A DNA stretch of 64,000 nucleotides from Bradyrhizobium sp. Y36 (GTDB taxonomy: Bacteria > Pseudomonadota > Alphaproteobacteria > Rhizobiales > Xanthobacteraceae). Each line of letters begins with the position of its first letter. Positions within the stretch are counted from its first letter, which is position 1. Position numbers and translations under genes: made by a program. The notes under the pieces were generated by a model, which saw nothing but the letters and a program-made list of their open reading frames with translations, did not search any database and was not told the DNA's origin. Shown piece by piece: positions 1 through 8,958 of this stretch. The stretch is taken from the NCBI RefSeq assembly GCF_002531575.1, contig NZ_NWTI01000003.1:62001-126000 (forward strand), given 5' to 3'.

Positions 1-651
1 CCCAATGCCGAACTGGCCGGCCCGCTCGCCGCCGCGCTCGTGTGGAGCGCGGCCGACATCGGCAGCGGACGAACTGTTCGCACGCTGAGCGGCGAATTGC
101 TGGCCGCCTATCTTTGCCTGCACGGCGGGCTCCACGCCTGGAGCCGCCTGAAATGGCTGGCGGACATCGACGTCCTGATGAGCGCCGACCCGGGCGCGCC
201 GCAGCGCCTGCTCGCCCTGGCAGACCGGGTCGGTCTGCAGCGACCGGTCGGACAGGCGCTCTGGCTGGCGTCGGAGTTGCTGGACATGCCACTCGACGCA
301 TCCACGCGCGACGCGCTCGCTAGCGACCGTACGGTGCGGAATCTCGGCGAGGTTGCGCTCGATACGATCATGACCGGAGATGGCACCACCGAACTGGAAG
401 AGACCGCACTGGGAACGACGCGCGTGCGGCTGTCCCATTTCGCGCTCGGCCGCGGCTGGCGCCATTGGCGGACGCAGGCCCTCCTCGCACTCGCGAGCGG
501 CGAAGATCTCAAGCTGATCCGGCTGCCGAAATACCTGGCCTTCGCCTATGCCGTGTTGCGCCCCGTGTCCTGGGCCATCCGCAAGGCTGCGGCGCTCAAG
601 GTCGGAGGCGCACGGCCGGCCGCACGCCAGGACGAGCGAGCTGTCAGGTGA
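1..651 (+). CDS. Nucleotidyltransferase-family protein, 5' truncated by the window edge
   Basis: The reading frame is open from base 1, so the N-terminus lies outside the window. The visible 216 residues include the pattern HGGLHAWSRLKWLADID around residues 29-45, which resembles the uncharacterised nucleotidyltransferase family PF14907 (NTP_transf_5). Members often sit in capsule or exopolysaccharide loci. The stop overlaps the GTG start of the next glycosyltransferase (GTGA), which argues for one polysaccharide operon. The family call rests on this one motif and the context. The catalytic N-terminal motif cannot be seen here. Confidence 0.6.
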   Translation, partial: PNAELAGPLAAALVWSAADIGSGRTVRTLSGELLAAYLCLHGGLHAWSRLKWLADIDVLMSADPGAPQRLLALADRVGLQRPVGQALWLASELLDMPLDASTRDALASDRTVRNLGEVALDTIMTGDGTTELEETALGTTRVRLSHFALGRGWRHWRTQALLALASGEDLKLIRLPKYLAFAYAVLRPVSWAIRKAAALKVGGARPAARQDERAVR

Positions 652-1784
652 AGGTCATTCTCTCTGTCGATGCGATCAGGCAACCACTGACCGGCGTCGG
701 TCGCTACACACTTGAGCTTGCCCGCCATCTCGCCGCCATTCCCGAACTCGAGCTCACCTTCCTGCAAGGCGACACCCTTCTCGACACGCTTCCCGCAGCG
801 GCATCGGGCCATCCGCTCGTCCCTGTCGTACGAGACCTGCTGTCCGGCTTCAGCCTGCCCACGTCGATCTATCGCCGCTATCAGGGATACCGCCGAGCCC
901 GCACCTTGCGTGGCGAAACCAACGCGCTGCTGCACGGAACCAATTACTATTTGCCTGCTTTTCCCGGACGGAGCATCGTGACGATCCACGACGTCTCCGT
1001 GTTCACGAGCCCGGAATATCATCGGCCTGACCGGGTCCGCTACATGCACAAGGAGGTCGCCCTGTCCCTGCAGCGCGCCGAACTCATCGTCACGGTCTCA
1101 CAGTTTTCGAAGGCCGAGATCACGCGCGTTCTGGGAGTCGATGCCGATCGCATCAGGGTGATCCCGCTCGGCATTGGCGTGGATTTCCATCCCCGTGAAC
1201 CGGCTGAGGTGGCCAAGGAGCTGACCGCGTTCGCCCTGCAGCCCGACAAGTACTGCCTCTATGTCGGCACCATCGAACCACGCAAGAATTTACGGACGCT
1301 GCTGGATGCTTTCGAGCAACTGCCTGCACAGCGACGCTCGCAATGTCCGCTGGTCCTCGCCGGCTATCGCGGCTGGGAGAGCGCGGAACTGCATGCGCGC
1401 ATTGCAAAGGCCGTGCGTGAGGGATGGTTGACCTATCTCGGCTACGTCCCGGAATCGCAGCTTCCGGCGCTGATCGCCGGCGCACGCCTGTTCGTCTATC
1501 CGTCGCTCTATGAGGGCTTCGGCCTGCCACCGATCGAGGCAATGGCTTCCGGCGTTCCCGTCGTCTGCTCGGACGCCGCAGCACTCAAGGAAGCAGTTGG
1601 CGACGTCGCACAGACCGCACCCGCGCAAGACGCCGATGCGCTTGCGCGCGCGATTGAACGCGCGCTTGACGACGAAGCCTGGCGTTCCCAGGCGAAAGTG
1701 CGCGGCCCGACACGTGCTGCCGGCTTCCGCTGGGACCGGTGTGCGCAAGGGACGTGCGCGATCTATCGGGAACTGGCTGTATGA
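648..1784 (+). CDS. GT4-family glycosyltransferase
   Basis: A 378-residue GT-B fold glycosyltransferase that probably transfers a sugar from a nucleotide donor during surface-polysaccharide assembly at the cytoplasmic membrane. The N-terminal half carries the acceptor-side pattern SVDAIRQPLTGVGRYTLEL. The C-terminal half has the donor-site pattern GTIEPRKNLRTLLDAF and the E-x7-E motif EGFGLPPIE followed by GVPVV, typical of GT4 enzymes. The GTG start at 648 is chosen because homology-like sequence begins there and it overlaps the upstream stop by 4 bases. The reading frame extends further 5' but that part looks like a shadow of the upstream gene. The sugar and acceptor are unknown. Confidence 0.88.
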   Translation: MKVILSVDAIRQPLTGVGRYTLELARHLAAIPELELTFLQGDTLLDTLPAAASGHPLVPVVRDLLSGFSLPTSIYRRYQGYRRARTLRGETNALLHGTNYYLPAFPGRSIVTIHDVSVFTSPEYHRPDRVRYMHKEVALSLQRAELIVTVSQFSKAEITRVLGVDADRIRVIPLGIGVDFHPREPAEVAKELTAFALQPDKYCLYVGTIEPRKNLRTLLDAFEQLPAQRRSQCPLVLAGYRGWESAELHARIAKAVREGWLTYLGYVPESQLPALIAGARLFVYPSLYEGFGLPPIEAMASGVPVVCSDAAALKEAVGDVAQTAPAQDADALARAIERALDDEAWRSQAKVRGPTRAAGFRWDRCAQGTCAIYRELAV

Positions 1785-1800
1785 TGGCGGGCCGTCTGCC

Positions 1801-2922
1801 GTGAAGGTTCTGCACTTCTACAAGACCTGCCTCCCCGACACGGTCGGTGGTGTCCAGCTCTGCATCGACCAGCTCGCGACGGGCCTCGCCCGCCGCGGTG
1901 TCGACGTCGACCTGCTGGCGCTGTCGACCAAACCCGGCGAGCTCGCGCCACTGGATCGAAACGGCTACCGCATTCACCGGGTCCGCCAGAGCTTCGAGAT
2001 CGCCTCCACTGACTTCTCGCTGGCCGCGCCGCGCCGCTTTCTGCATCTGATGCAAGACGCCGACATCCTGCACTTCCATTATCCGTGGCCGTTCATGGAC
2101 GTGATCCATCTGCTGCTTTCGCAGGGCAAGCCGAGCGTCGTCACTTATCACTCCGACATCATTCGCCAGAAGTACCTGCTCAAGATCTATAGACCGCTCG
2201 CCGACCGCTTCCTCCGGCAGGTCGACCGCATCGTCGCAACCTCGCCGGATTATCTGCAGACGAGCGCGGTGCTGAAGCGGCATGCGGACAAGGTCCGCGT
2301 GATCCCGATCGGAATCGACCGGCAATCCTATCCTTCTCCCAGGCCGCAGGTCGTGCAAGCGTGGCGGGAGCGGCTTGGTGAGGGCTTCTTCCTCTTCATC
2401 GGCGTTCTGCGATACTATAAGGGCCTCGAGTTCCTGATCGAGGCGGCGAAACTGACCGGACTTCCAACCGTGATCGTCGGATCCGGGCCGATGGAGTTTC
2501 GCCTCCGGCAGCAAGCTCAAGGCGGATCTCCCATCGTCTTTCTCGGGAGCCTGTCCGAAGAGGACAAGGCGGCCGTCCTGTCGCTCTGCGGCGCGCTTGT
2601 GCTTCCCTCTCATCTGCGCGCCGAAGCGTTCGGCGTCGCGCTGCTTGAGGGCGGGTTGCACGCCAAGCCCTTGGTAACGACGGCGATCGGCACCGGCACG
2701 AGCTACATCAACCTGGCCGAAATCACCGGCCTCGTCGTGCCACCTGCCGATTCGCAGGCGCTCGCCGCCGCCATGCGCCGCCTCAACGACGATCCGCCCC
2801 TTGCGGCCCAGATGGGCCAACGTGCTTTCGAACGTTGCCGCACGCTGTTCGGAGCGGAGGCGATGGCCGACGCCTATATCGATCTTTACCGCGACGTGCT
2901 CGCCGAGCGGGCCAAGACATGA
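1801..2922 (+). CDS. GT4-family glycosyltransferase
   Basis: A 373-residue glycosyltransferase starting 16 bases after the previous one and probably in the same operon. It begins VKVLHFYKTCLPDTVGGVQ, the GT4 N-terminal pattern with a glycine-rich turn. It has the donor-domain pattern FLFIGVLRYYKGLEFLIEA and an E-x7-E motif, EAFGVALLE, in the last third. The GTG at 1801 is preferred because the upstream extension is unrelated low-quality sequence. It shows little sequence resemblance to the preceding glycosyltransferase beyond the fold motifs, so the two probably add different residues to one glycan. Confidence 0.87.
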   Translation: MKVLHFYKTCLPDTVGGVQLCIDQLATGLARRGVDVDLLALSTKPGELAPLDRNGYRIHRVRQSFEIASTDFSLAAPRRFLHLMQDADILHFHYPWPFMDVIHLLLSQGKPSVVTYHSDIIRQKYLLKIYRPLADRFLRQVDRIVATSPDYLQTSAVLKRHADKVRVIPIGIDRQSYPSPRPQVVQAWRERLGEGFFLFIGVLRYYKGLEFLIEAAKLTGLPTVIVGSGPMEFRLRQQAQGGSPIVFLGSLSEEDKAAVLSLCGALVLPSHLRAEAFGVALLEGGLHAKPLVTTAIGTGTSYINLAEITGLVVPPADSQALAAAMRRLNDDPPLAAQMGQRAFERCRTLFGAEAMADAYIDLYRDVLAERAKT

Positions 2923-2934
2923 TTGGCGGCGGGG

Positions 2935-3885
2935 TCAGCTCCCCTTGATCGCCAGCTTTCCAAGCCGCCAGGCCGTTTTGGGGTAACCGTCGGTGAGCCG
3001 CCATGGCCGCATCTGCTTGCGTATCTCCTGCCGCAACCGAACCGCATCGGGAGGCCGGGGAATGCCGGGATCGGCGCCGCCAACGCGTGCGAAAACTCTG
3101 AGATTGGTCGGGTGAATGCCGTAGAGCTCCCGTTGCATGGTGTGCACGCGGAAGCCATGCCGCGCCAACAGCGCAGTCAATGTCGCACCGGTGAAATAGC
3201 TGCGATGCGACACATGGACATATTGCAGTCCGATCTGCGACCAATCTTCCAGATCGGGAACCTCGATGACGAGCCAGCCATCGCGCGGCAACCAGCCGGC
3301 GATCACATCGAGCGTTGCGCCGGGTTGCTCGAGGTGCTCCAGGACGTGAAACATGGTGACCATGAGCGGCTGGAACGGTGCAGCGGCCGGCGATGCGAAA
3401 TCGCCTGCAAGGATGTGGCCGCGGAGCCCGAGATTGTCTTCGCCATAACGTCGCTGCAGCGGGCCGGGCTCGACGCCCCAATAATTCCGGCTGCCGGCAT
3501 CGCGGCAGGCTGCCAGGAAGAAGCCGTGACCGGCACCGATATCCACGATGTCGTCGACCGCGCCCGTAACGGTGCGAATGGCATTGACGCGATAGCCCGC
3601 CGCGAGGCTCGACTGGCCGAGCACGGGAGCCGAATAGGCGCCCACGCCCATAAGCCGGGGATAGAGATCGGCGTAGAAATGGGTTGCAGTGTCGCCCGCG
3701 AGCCCCCGTGCCAGATAGACCGTTCCACACTCCTCGCAAATCGACAGGTCGACGCGCAGGAGATATCGATCGCGGCGCAGCACCTGTAGCGGCTTGCGCG
3801 CGTTGCAGACAGGGCAAGGCAGCGGCTCCAGCCGCCTGTCGAGCCGATACAGATCTGGCAAGAGGGAAAAAGCTGGCTGACGCAT
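2935..3885 (-). CDS. Class I SAM methyltransferase with N-terminal zinc-ribbon-like Cys pairs
   Basis: 316 residues, convergent with the glycosyltransferases. Two CxxC pairs (C24/C27 and C50/C53) form a probable zinc ribbon. A Methyltransf_23-type Rossmann domain follows, with SAM motif I VDIGAGHGFF at about 114-123 and the later motif MFHVLEHLEQPG. Proteins of this build often modify sugars or lipids in surface-polysaccharide loci, which suits the neighbours, but the substrate cannot be named. Start is the first ATG in frame. The N-terminal segment before the Cys pairs is short, so the start is probably correct within a few codons. Confidence 0.82.
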   Translation of the reverse strand: MRQPAFSLLPDLYRLDRRLEPLPCPVCNARKPLQVLRRDRYLLRVDLSICEECGTVYLARGLAGDTATHFYADLYPRLMGVGAYSAPVLGQSSLAAGYRVNAIRTVTGAVDDIVDIGAGHGFFLAACRDAGSRNYWGVEPGPLQRRYGEDNLGLRGHILAGDFASPAAAPFQPLMVTMFHVLEHLEQPGATLDVIAGWLPRDGWLVIEVPDLEDWSQIGLQYVHVSHRSYFTGATLTALLARHGFRVHTMQRELYGIHPTNLRVFARVGGADPGIPRPPDAVRLRQEIRKQMRPWRLTDGYPKTAWRLGKLAIKGS

Positions 3886-4348
3886 GAATGTTGCGGGTGG
3901 TGGGTCCGCTACCGACCCGAACCCTCTCCTCTAGCCTAATACGGTGTTCATCTCTTATCCGGTCGAACCGGAAAGCGCCACCGCGCCGCTCGCGACAGAG
4001 GCAGTCACGGGGCCGACATGCAGCGGGCCAAGTCGTCATCGCGCTTTAGGTTATTGTTTGAGCATGATCCCTTCGCAAGCCGCTTCGTTTGACCCGCAGC
4101 CTTACGGTCCAGACGGGTGCGCGGGGGACGTTGCGGACGGGTTCGAGCTCGATGGCGACAGTCCGGACATGCTCCTGGTTGCCGGCGTCAGGAGCGACCG
4201 ACGTCACATGATGAGCGCGGAGGAGCAGGCCCTGTTCGGCATCGACAAGCTCGGCGCGGTGCGCTCGGCCTTCACGCTCGACTGAGCTGCCCCCAAGCGG
4301 CGCTGCGCCAGCGAAGCCGCACGGACGTCCTGGCATCAGGCGGATGGA
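3886..4348. other. 463-base stretch without a convincing gene
   Basis: This lies between the start of the methyltransferase and the end of the LacI gene, so it should hold the methyltransferase promoter. A plus-strand frame from an ATG at 4063 to a stop at 4285 (73 residues) reads through but resembles no family I know, and its start falls inside a repeat-like element. A minus-strand frame covers the same area equally well. I regard both as probably non-coding or gene debris. Confidence 0.4.
4034..4074 (+). repeat. Remnant of a rhizobial intergenic repeat
   Basis: The stretch reads through gcgctttaggttattgtttg and then agcatgatc, closely resembling a short intergenic element I recall as frequent in Bradyrhizobium genomes. 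The 3' palindromic half usually seen (a second atcatgct arm) is not intact, so this would be a decayed copy. The assignment is from memory and a genome-wide copy count would be needed to establish it. Confidence 0.35.
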
Positions 4349-5398
4349 CTATGGCAGATTGTCGCGCAGAAAAATGTCGATGCGGATGCGCTCCTGGTCC
4401 GGGCTGATGGGCTCGCCCGAACAATGCGCCAACAGGACACGCGCCGCGGAACGCGCTTCGTGGCCGGCATCCTGGTTGATGATCGCATCGAGCGTGCCGC
4501 GGACCAGGAAGCGTCGCGTATGCTGGGTCAGCTCATGGGTGATCCAGACCACCTCGCGGGCGCGGCCGGAGGCTTCGAGCGCATCGGCGATGCCGCGGTT
4601 CCCGGCACCGCAACAATAGATGCCGCGGAGATCGGCGTGGCGTGCGAGCAGCGCGGCTGTCAGCTCGCGCGTGCGGTCACTGTCGTCCCGGCCCTCGAGC
4701 ACCGGGAGCGCGCGCAGTTTCGGATACTCGCTGGAGAGGATCTGATGGAAGCCGTACTGCCGCTCGGTGTGGTCGCGCAGCGACAGCGACCCCGCGATCA
4801 CCGCGACCGTGCCCTCGCGACCTCCGAGGAAACGTCCCATCAGCGTCGCCGCGGTCCGGCCCGCGGCCGGATTGTCTATGCCGACGTAATGGAGACGGCG
4901 CGCGCTCGGCGCGTCCGAGACGAGAGTGACCACGGCGACCCCGCGGGAGGCGAGCTCGTCGATCGCGGCGCGCACCCTGGGATGATCCAGTGCGATGACG
5001 GCGACGCCCTGATAGGCCGGCGACAGGGTCTCCAGCGCTCCCGCCAGCACGTCCGGATCGAACACGTCGACATGAAGGATGTCGATGAAGCCGCGCTGGC
5101 CGGCGAGCCACTCCGCGGTGCGCTGGACCTGCTCGGTCAAGTTGGTCATGAAACTGTTGCTGCCGCTCGGCAGCACGAAAGCAAGGCGGAAACTCTGTCC
5201 CCGCGCGAGCCGCGCGGCCGCCACATCGGCGCGATAGCCGAGTTTCGCCACCGCAGCCTCGACACGGGCGACCGTCTTGGCGCGCACACCGTCGCGCCGG
5301 TTGACGACCCGGTCCACGGTCGCGAGCGAAACGCCCGCCGCCCGCGCGACATCCTCGAGCGTGGCGCGAACGACCGGCTGGGCCGCGCCCACTGTCAT
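4349..5398 (-). CDS. LacI-family transcriptional regulator
   Basis: 349 residues. The N-terminal helix-turn-helix pattern TLEDVARAAGVSLATVDRVV (residues 13-32) is characteristic of LacI/GalR proteins. A periplasmic-binding-protein-like sugar-sensing domain follows from about residue 65. The ATG at 5398 overlaps the stop of the ThuA-like gene (ATGA), so it is the last gene of the sugar operon and probably represses it in response to the imported sugar or its oxidation product. A longer frame upstream is out-of-frame overlap with the neighbour. The inducer is unknown. Confidence 0.9.
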   Translation of the reverse strand: MTVGAAQPVVRATLEDVARAAGVSLATVDRVVNRRDGVRAKTVARVEAAVAKLGYRADVAAARLARGQSFRLAFVLPSGSNSFMTNLTEQVQRTAEWLAGQRGFIDILHVDVFDPDVLAGALETLSPAYQGVAVIALDHPRVRAAIDELASRGVAVVTLVSDAPSARRLHYVGIDNPAAGRTAATLMGRFLGGREGTVAVIAGSLSLRDHTERQYGFHQILSSEYPKLRALPVLEGRDDSDRTRELTAALLARHADLRGIYCCGAGNRGIADALEASGRAREVVWITHELTQHTRRFLVRGTLDAIINQDAGHEARSAARVLLAHCSGEPISPDQERIRIDIFLRDNLP

Positions 5399-6045
5399 TC
5401 GCGCGCCGCCCACAGCATGCCGCGGGTCATCAGCGTCCGGATCTCGGGCACATCGAGCTCGTAGGCGCGGTGGCCGAGCGAGGAATAAAACACCCTGCCC
5501 TCGCCGTAACGCTTCTTCCACACCACGGGCATGACCACGCCCTCGATCCAGGACGCGTGCTCGCCGCTGAAGGTCGTCGTCGCCAACACCTCGTTGGCGG
5601 GGTCGACATGCATATAGTATTGCTCGGAACGATGCTCGAAACTCTTCAGACCCTTCATGATGGGGTCATCGGGCTTCGTCAAGTCGACCTTGTAGTCGAT
5701 GATGTTGCCGGGATGGGCAACCCACTGCCCGCCGCACAGGAACTGGTAGTCGACCGAATCGCGGAACGCATCGCACATTCCGCCGTGGTGGCCGGCGAGC
5801 CCAACCCCGCTGCGCACCGCCGCACAGAGATTGAGCGCCTCTGCCTTCTCGATCTTCGACATGGTGTAGATCGGGATGATCAGCGACAGATCGTGGATCG
5901 CCGGATCGGCGAACGCCGCCGTCGTGGTCTCGATCCGGACCTCGAAGCCCTCAGCCCTCAACCAGCCGCGGATCATCGACGCACAGAGATCAGGATCGTG
6001 ACCCGGCCAGCCGCCCCAAACAATCATTGCCTTGCGCATGGTCAT
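5395..6045 (-). CDS. ThuA-like trehalose-utilisation domain protein
   Basis: 216 residues with the ThuA fold (PF06283, a glutamine-amidotransferase-like flavodoxin-type domain). Visible features are the N-terminal MIVWGGWPGHDP, the conserved AGHHGGMCDAFRDS near residue 85, and EGRVFYSSLGHRAYE near the C-terminus. In Sinorhizobium, ThuA with ThuB takes part in oxidising trehalose and related disaccharides to 3-keto derivatives. The adjacent Gfo/Idh enzyme fits that pairing. Two ATGs (6045 and 6039) are possible. A GAGG lies 2 bases before the first and 8 before the second, which slightly favours 6039. Confidence 0.85.
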   Translation of the reverse strand: MTMRKAMIVWGGWPGHDPDLCASMIRGWLRAEGFEVRIETTTAAFADPAIHDLSLIIPIYTMSKIEKAEALNLCAAVRSGVGLAGHHGGMCDAFRDSVDYQFLCGGQWVAHPGNIIDYKVDLTKPDDPIMKGLKSFEHRSEQYYMHVDPANEVLATTTFSGEHASWIEGVVMPVVWKKRYGEGRVFYSSLGHRAYELDVPEIRTLMTRGMLWAARE

Positions 6046-6049
6046 GTCC

Positions 6050-7147
6050 TCAGTCGATCTGTCCGGTTTCGCGTCCGGCCGGCAGCATTGCCGGCCGCTC
6101 GACGCGGCTCTCGATTCTGACGCGCCGCCCTTCGTCGGCCGAGGTCTGGAACGCCTCCATCACCTCCAACACATGGAACGCCAGCGCGCCGCTGGCGCGA
6201 TGCGGCCGGTTCGCCAGGATCGCAGAAGCCATGTCGGCAACACCGATGGAACGGAACTCGCCCTCGACGTGACCGTGCGTGAGCGGCACCGTCTCCCACT
6301 CGCCGCCGGTCTTGGCGACCTGCACCTCGCCGCCGAAGCGGTTCGGGTCCGGCACCAGCATGCTGCCCTTGTCGCCATAGATCTCGATCGGCGCGTGCCG
6401 GTGCTTCGGCACGTCAAAGCTCATCGTGATCGAGACCACCGCCCCGCTCTCGAATTCGAGGGTGCCCGCGACATGGGTCGAGACTTCGACCGGGATCAGG
6501 GAGCCGTTCATCGGCTGGCTGGTGACCAGGCGCTCGGATCGCGGCCGCGCGGTCGAACCCATCACGCTGGCGACCGGTCCAAGCAGCTGCACCAGATCGG
6601 TGATGTAATACGGCCCCATGTCGAGCATCGGCCCGCCACCGCGCAGGTAGTAGAAACCGGGTGCCGGATGCCAGCGCTCGTGGCCGGGGCAGCCGAAGAA
6701 CGCACTGCCCGCGACAGGCATGCCGATCGCACCATCGTCGATCAGCTTGCGCGCGGTCTGATGCCCGCCGCCGAGGAACGTGTCGGGTGCGCAGCCGACG
6801 CGCAAATTCTTCTGGCCGGCGAGCTCCATGACCTTGCGCGCCTCGCCAACATTGATGCCGAGCGGTTTCTCGGAATGGACATGTTTTCCGGCGTTCAGCA
6901 CCGCAAGGCTGACATCAGTGTGAGCCAGCGGCACCGTGAGGTTGACGACGATCTCCACATCATCGCGCTTGAGCAGCTGATCCACCCGCATCGCCGGCAG
7001 TCCGAAGGCCGCCCCCTGGCGTTCGGCGACGTCGCTGCGCATGTCCGCGAGCGCCCTGACCTCCATGACCGGGAAACGTTGCGCCGCCTTCAGATAGGCC
7101 GTGCTGATGACACCGCAGCCGATGATTCCGACACCCACTTTTCTCAT
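6050..7147 (-). CDS. Gfo/Idh/MocA-family NAD(P)-dependent sugar oxidoreductase
   Basis: 365 residues. The N-terminal Rossmann motif VGVGIIGCGVIS (residues 4-15) binds NAD(P). The EKP motif (HSEKPLG, residues 91-97) supplies the conserved lysine near the hydride-transfer site. A C-terminal Gfo/Idh/MocA barrel-edge domain follows. It lies 4 bases upstream of the ThuA-like gene in the operon and is probably the ThuB counterpart that oxidises the imported sugar. A clear ribosome site (GGAG) precedes the ATG at 7147. The exact sugar is not evident. Confidence 0.88.
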   Translation of the reverse strand: MRKVGVGIIGCGVISTAYLKAAQRFPVMEVRALADMRSDVAERQGAAFGLPAMRVDQLLKRDDVEIVVNLTVPLAHTDVSLAVLNAGKHVHSEKPLGINVGEARKVMELAGQKNLRVGCAPDTFLGGGHQTARKLIDDGAIGMPVAGSAFFGCPGHERWHPAPGFYYLRGGGPMLDMGPYYITDLVQLLGPVASVMGSTARPRSERLVTSQPMNGSLIPVEVSTHVAGTLEFESGAVVSITMSFDVPKHRHAPIEIYGDKGSMLVPDPNRFGGEVQVAKTGGEWETVPLTHGHVEGEFRSIGVADMASAILANRPHRASGALAFHVLEVMEAFQTSADEGRRVRIESRVERPAMLPAGRETGQID

Positions 7148-7169
7148 TGTGATCTCCGTAAGGGTCCGC

Positions 7170-8018
7170 TCATCCCTTGACCGCGCCTGCGGTAAGACCG
7201 GCGACGATATGCTTCTGAGCCAGAAGGAAGAGAATGATCGTCGGCAGGATGGTCAGCGTGATGAAAGCCAGGATCAGATGCCATTCGGACGAATACTCGC
7301 CCTGATACACCATGATGCCGAGCGGCCAGGGATAGAGCGCATCGGTGTTGAGCATCACCAGCGGCAACAGATAGGCGTTCCAGCTGTTGACGAAGGTGAT
7401 GGTCCCGACGGTCGCCAGGATCGGCCGCGACAGCGGCAACGTCACGTAGCGGAAGAACTTGATGTAGCTGCAGCCATCCACCAGCGCCGCTTCGAGCAGC
7501 TCGTAGGGAATGTCCTTGAAGAAGCGCCGCAGCAGCAGCACGCTCATCGCGAGGCTGAAGGCCACTTGCGGCAGCGCAACGCCAAAATAGGTATCGAGCA
7601 GCCCGAGATCGCGCACCTTGATGAAGAGCGGCAGCACCGCGGTCGCGGCAGGAAACAGCAGGCCGAGCGTCAAATAGCTGAGCAGCATCGAGCTGCCGTA
7701 GAACCTGACATGAGCGAAGGCGAACGCCGCCATCGAGGCCACGATCAGGGTCAACGTCACCGCCAGCGTCGAGATGACCAGCGAGTTGCGCAACAGCTGC
7801 CAGTAGCGCGCGGAGAGCAGGATGTCCGCGTAATTCTGCCACTCCCAGCGCTGCGGCAGGCCGAACGGGTTGACGCGCAACTCCCCGAGCGATTTGAAGC
7901 CGCCGAGCACGGTCGCCAGCAGCGGCACGAGCACGAAGACCGCGACGGCCGCGAGGAACAGCGCCTTGAACAGGGCCGCCGGATCGAACGGAGCGCGGGA
8001 GGTCCCGGTGCTACTCAT
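7170..8018 (-). CDS. ABC sugar transporter permease, MalG type
   Basis: 282 residues with about six membrane spans. The cytoplasmic EAA loop reads YELLEAALVDGCSYIKFFRYVTLP, which contacts the ATPase in MalG-family carbohydrate importers. ATG 8018 is chosen because it overlaps the stop of the upstream permease by 8 bases; a longer frame adds an implausible N-terminus. It forms the inner-membrane channel together with the next gene. No ATP-binding subunit is encoded in this operon. Confidence 0.9.
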   Translation of the reverse strand: MSSTGTSRAPFDPAALFKALFLAAVAVFVLVPLLATVLGGFKSLGELRVNPFGLPQRWEWQNYADILLSARYWQLLRNSLVISTLAVTLTLIVASMAAFAFAHVRFYGSSMLLSYLTLGLLFPAATAVLPLFIKVRDLGLLDTYFGVALPQVAFSLAMSVLLLRRFFKDIPYELLEAALVDGCSYIKFFRYVTLPLSRPILATVGTITFVNSWNAYLLPLVMLNTDALYPWPLGIMVYQGEYSSEWHLILAFITLTILPTIILFLLAQKHIVAGLTAGAVKG

Positions 8019-8958
8019 CGCGCATGAACCATCGCTTGTAGGTGAAGGCAAAGGTTAGGCAGATCATGAACAGAATGACGCCGATGGCGCTGCCATAGCC
8101 GACCCGCATCCGGGAGATGCCGTTGTTGTAGAGGAAGCTCACCATCGTGTTGGAGGAATCCGCAGGTCCTCCGCGCGTCAACGGCATCACCAGGTCGAAT
8201 AGCTGCAGCGAGCCGATGATGGCGAAGAACACCGAGAGACGGATGGTCGGGTAGAGCAAGGGGACGACGACGTGACGCAGGGTCTGCGTCCGCGTCGCAC
8301 CGTCGATGCGGGCGGCTTCGACCAGGCTCTTGTCGAGGCTCTGCAGGGCCGCGATGAACAGCATCATGTGGAAGCCGAAATATTTCCAGACGACGACGAT
8401 CAGCACCGCCAGCATCGCGGTGTCGGTCGAGGCCAGCAGATGCGGCGGCTCGGCGCCGAAGGTGCGCCAGACCGAAGCGACCAGGCCATAATCGCCGTCA
8501 TAGACGAACGAGAAGATCAGCCCGGTCGCGATCTCGGCCAGGATATAGGGCATGAAGAACAGCATGCGCAGCGCCACCGCACCACGAAAGCGTTCCGCGA
8601 GCATCAGCGCCAGGGTGAGCGCGAGCGGCAGCTGGATCGCAAGCGAAACTGCGATGATCAGGCCGTTGTTGCGCAAGGCGAGCCAGAATGCGCGCGTTTC
8701 CAGCACGAAACGGTAATTGTCCAGGCCGATCCAGTTGGTCGGCTTGCCGAATCCGTTCCAGTTGAAGGCCGAGTACCAGGCGGCTTCGCCGATCGGCACC
8801 ACCACGAACAGCGTGAACAACAACAGTGCCGGCGGGAGGAACAGGATCAGCACCGTGAAGCGCCCGTCCCACCGCGGGCCCCGGACCGCGATCGGCGCGA
8901 ACGATGTCTCCGCGACATCGATCGCCGGCGAGCTCGCGATCCGCCGGGCCACCGTCAA
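8011..8958 (-). CDS. ABC sugar transporter permease, MalF type
   Basis: About 315 residues, six membrane spans, with a cytoplasmic N-terminus of about 30 residues. The EAA loop SLVEAARIDGATRTQTLRHV is typical of MalF-like permeases. The start is probably a TTG at 8958 overlapping the binding-protein stop (TTGA). A GTG two codons later (8952) is the alternative. It pairs with the MalG-type permease downstream. The C-terminus ends FTYKRWFMRDE. Confidence 0.88.
   Translation of the reverse strand: MTVARRIASSPAIDVAETSFAPIAVRGPRWDGRFTVLILFLPPALLLFTLFVVVPIGEAAWYSAFNWNGFGKPTNWIGLDNYRFVLETRAFWLALRNNGLIIAVSLAIQLPLALTLALMLAERFRGAVALRMLFFMPYILAEIATGLIFSFVYDGDYGLVASVWRTFGAEPPHLLASTDTAMLAVLIVVVWKYFGFHMMLFIAALQSLDKSLVEAARIDGATRTQTLRHVVVPLLYPTIRLSVFFAIIGSLQLFDLVMPLTRGGPADSSNTMVSFLYNNGISRMRVGYGSAIGVILFMICLTFAFTYKRWFMRDE

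Noticed and set aside
3944..4285. Hypothetical gene in the gap before the LacI gene
   Set aside because: No ribosome site or family pattern, frames open on both strands, and the internal start lies within a repeat-like stretch.
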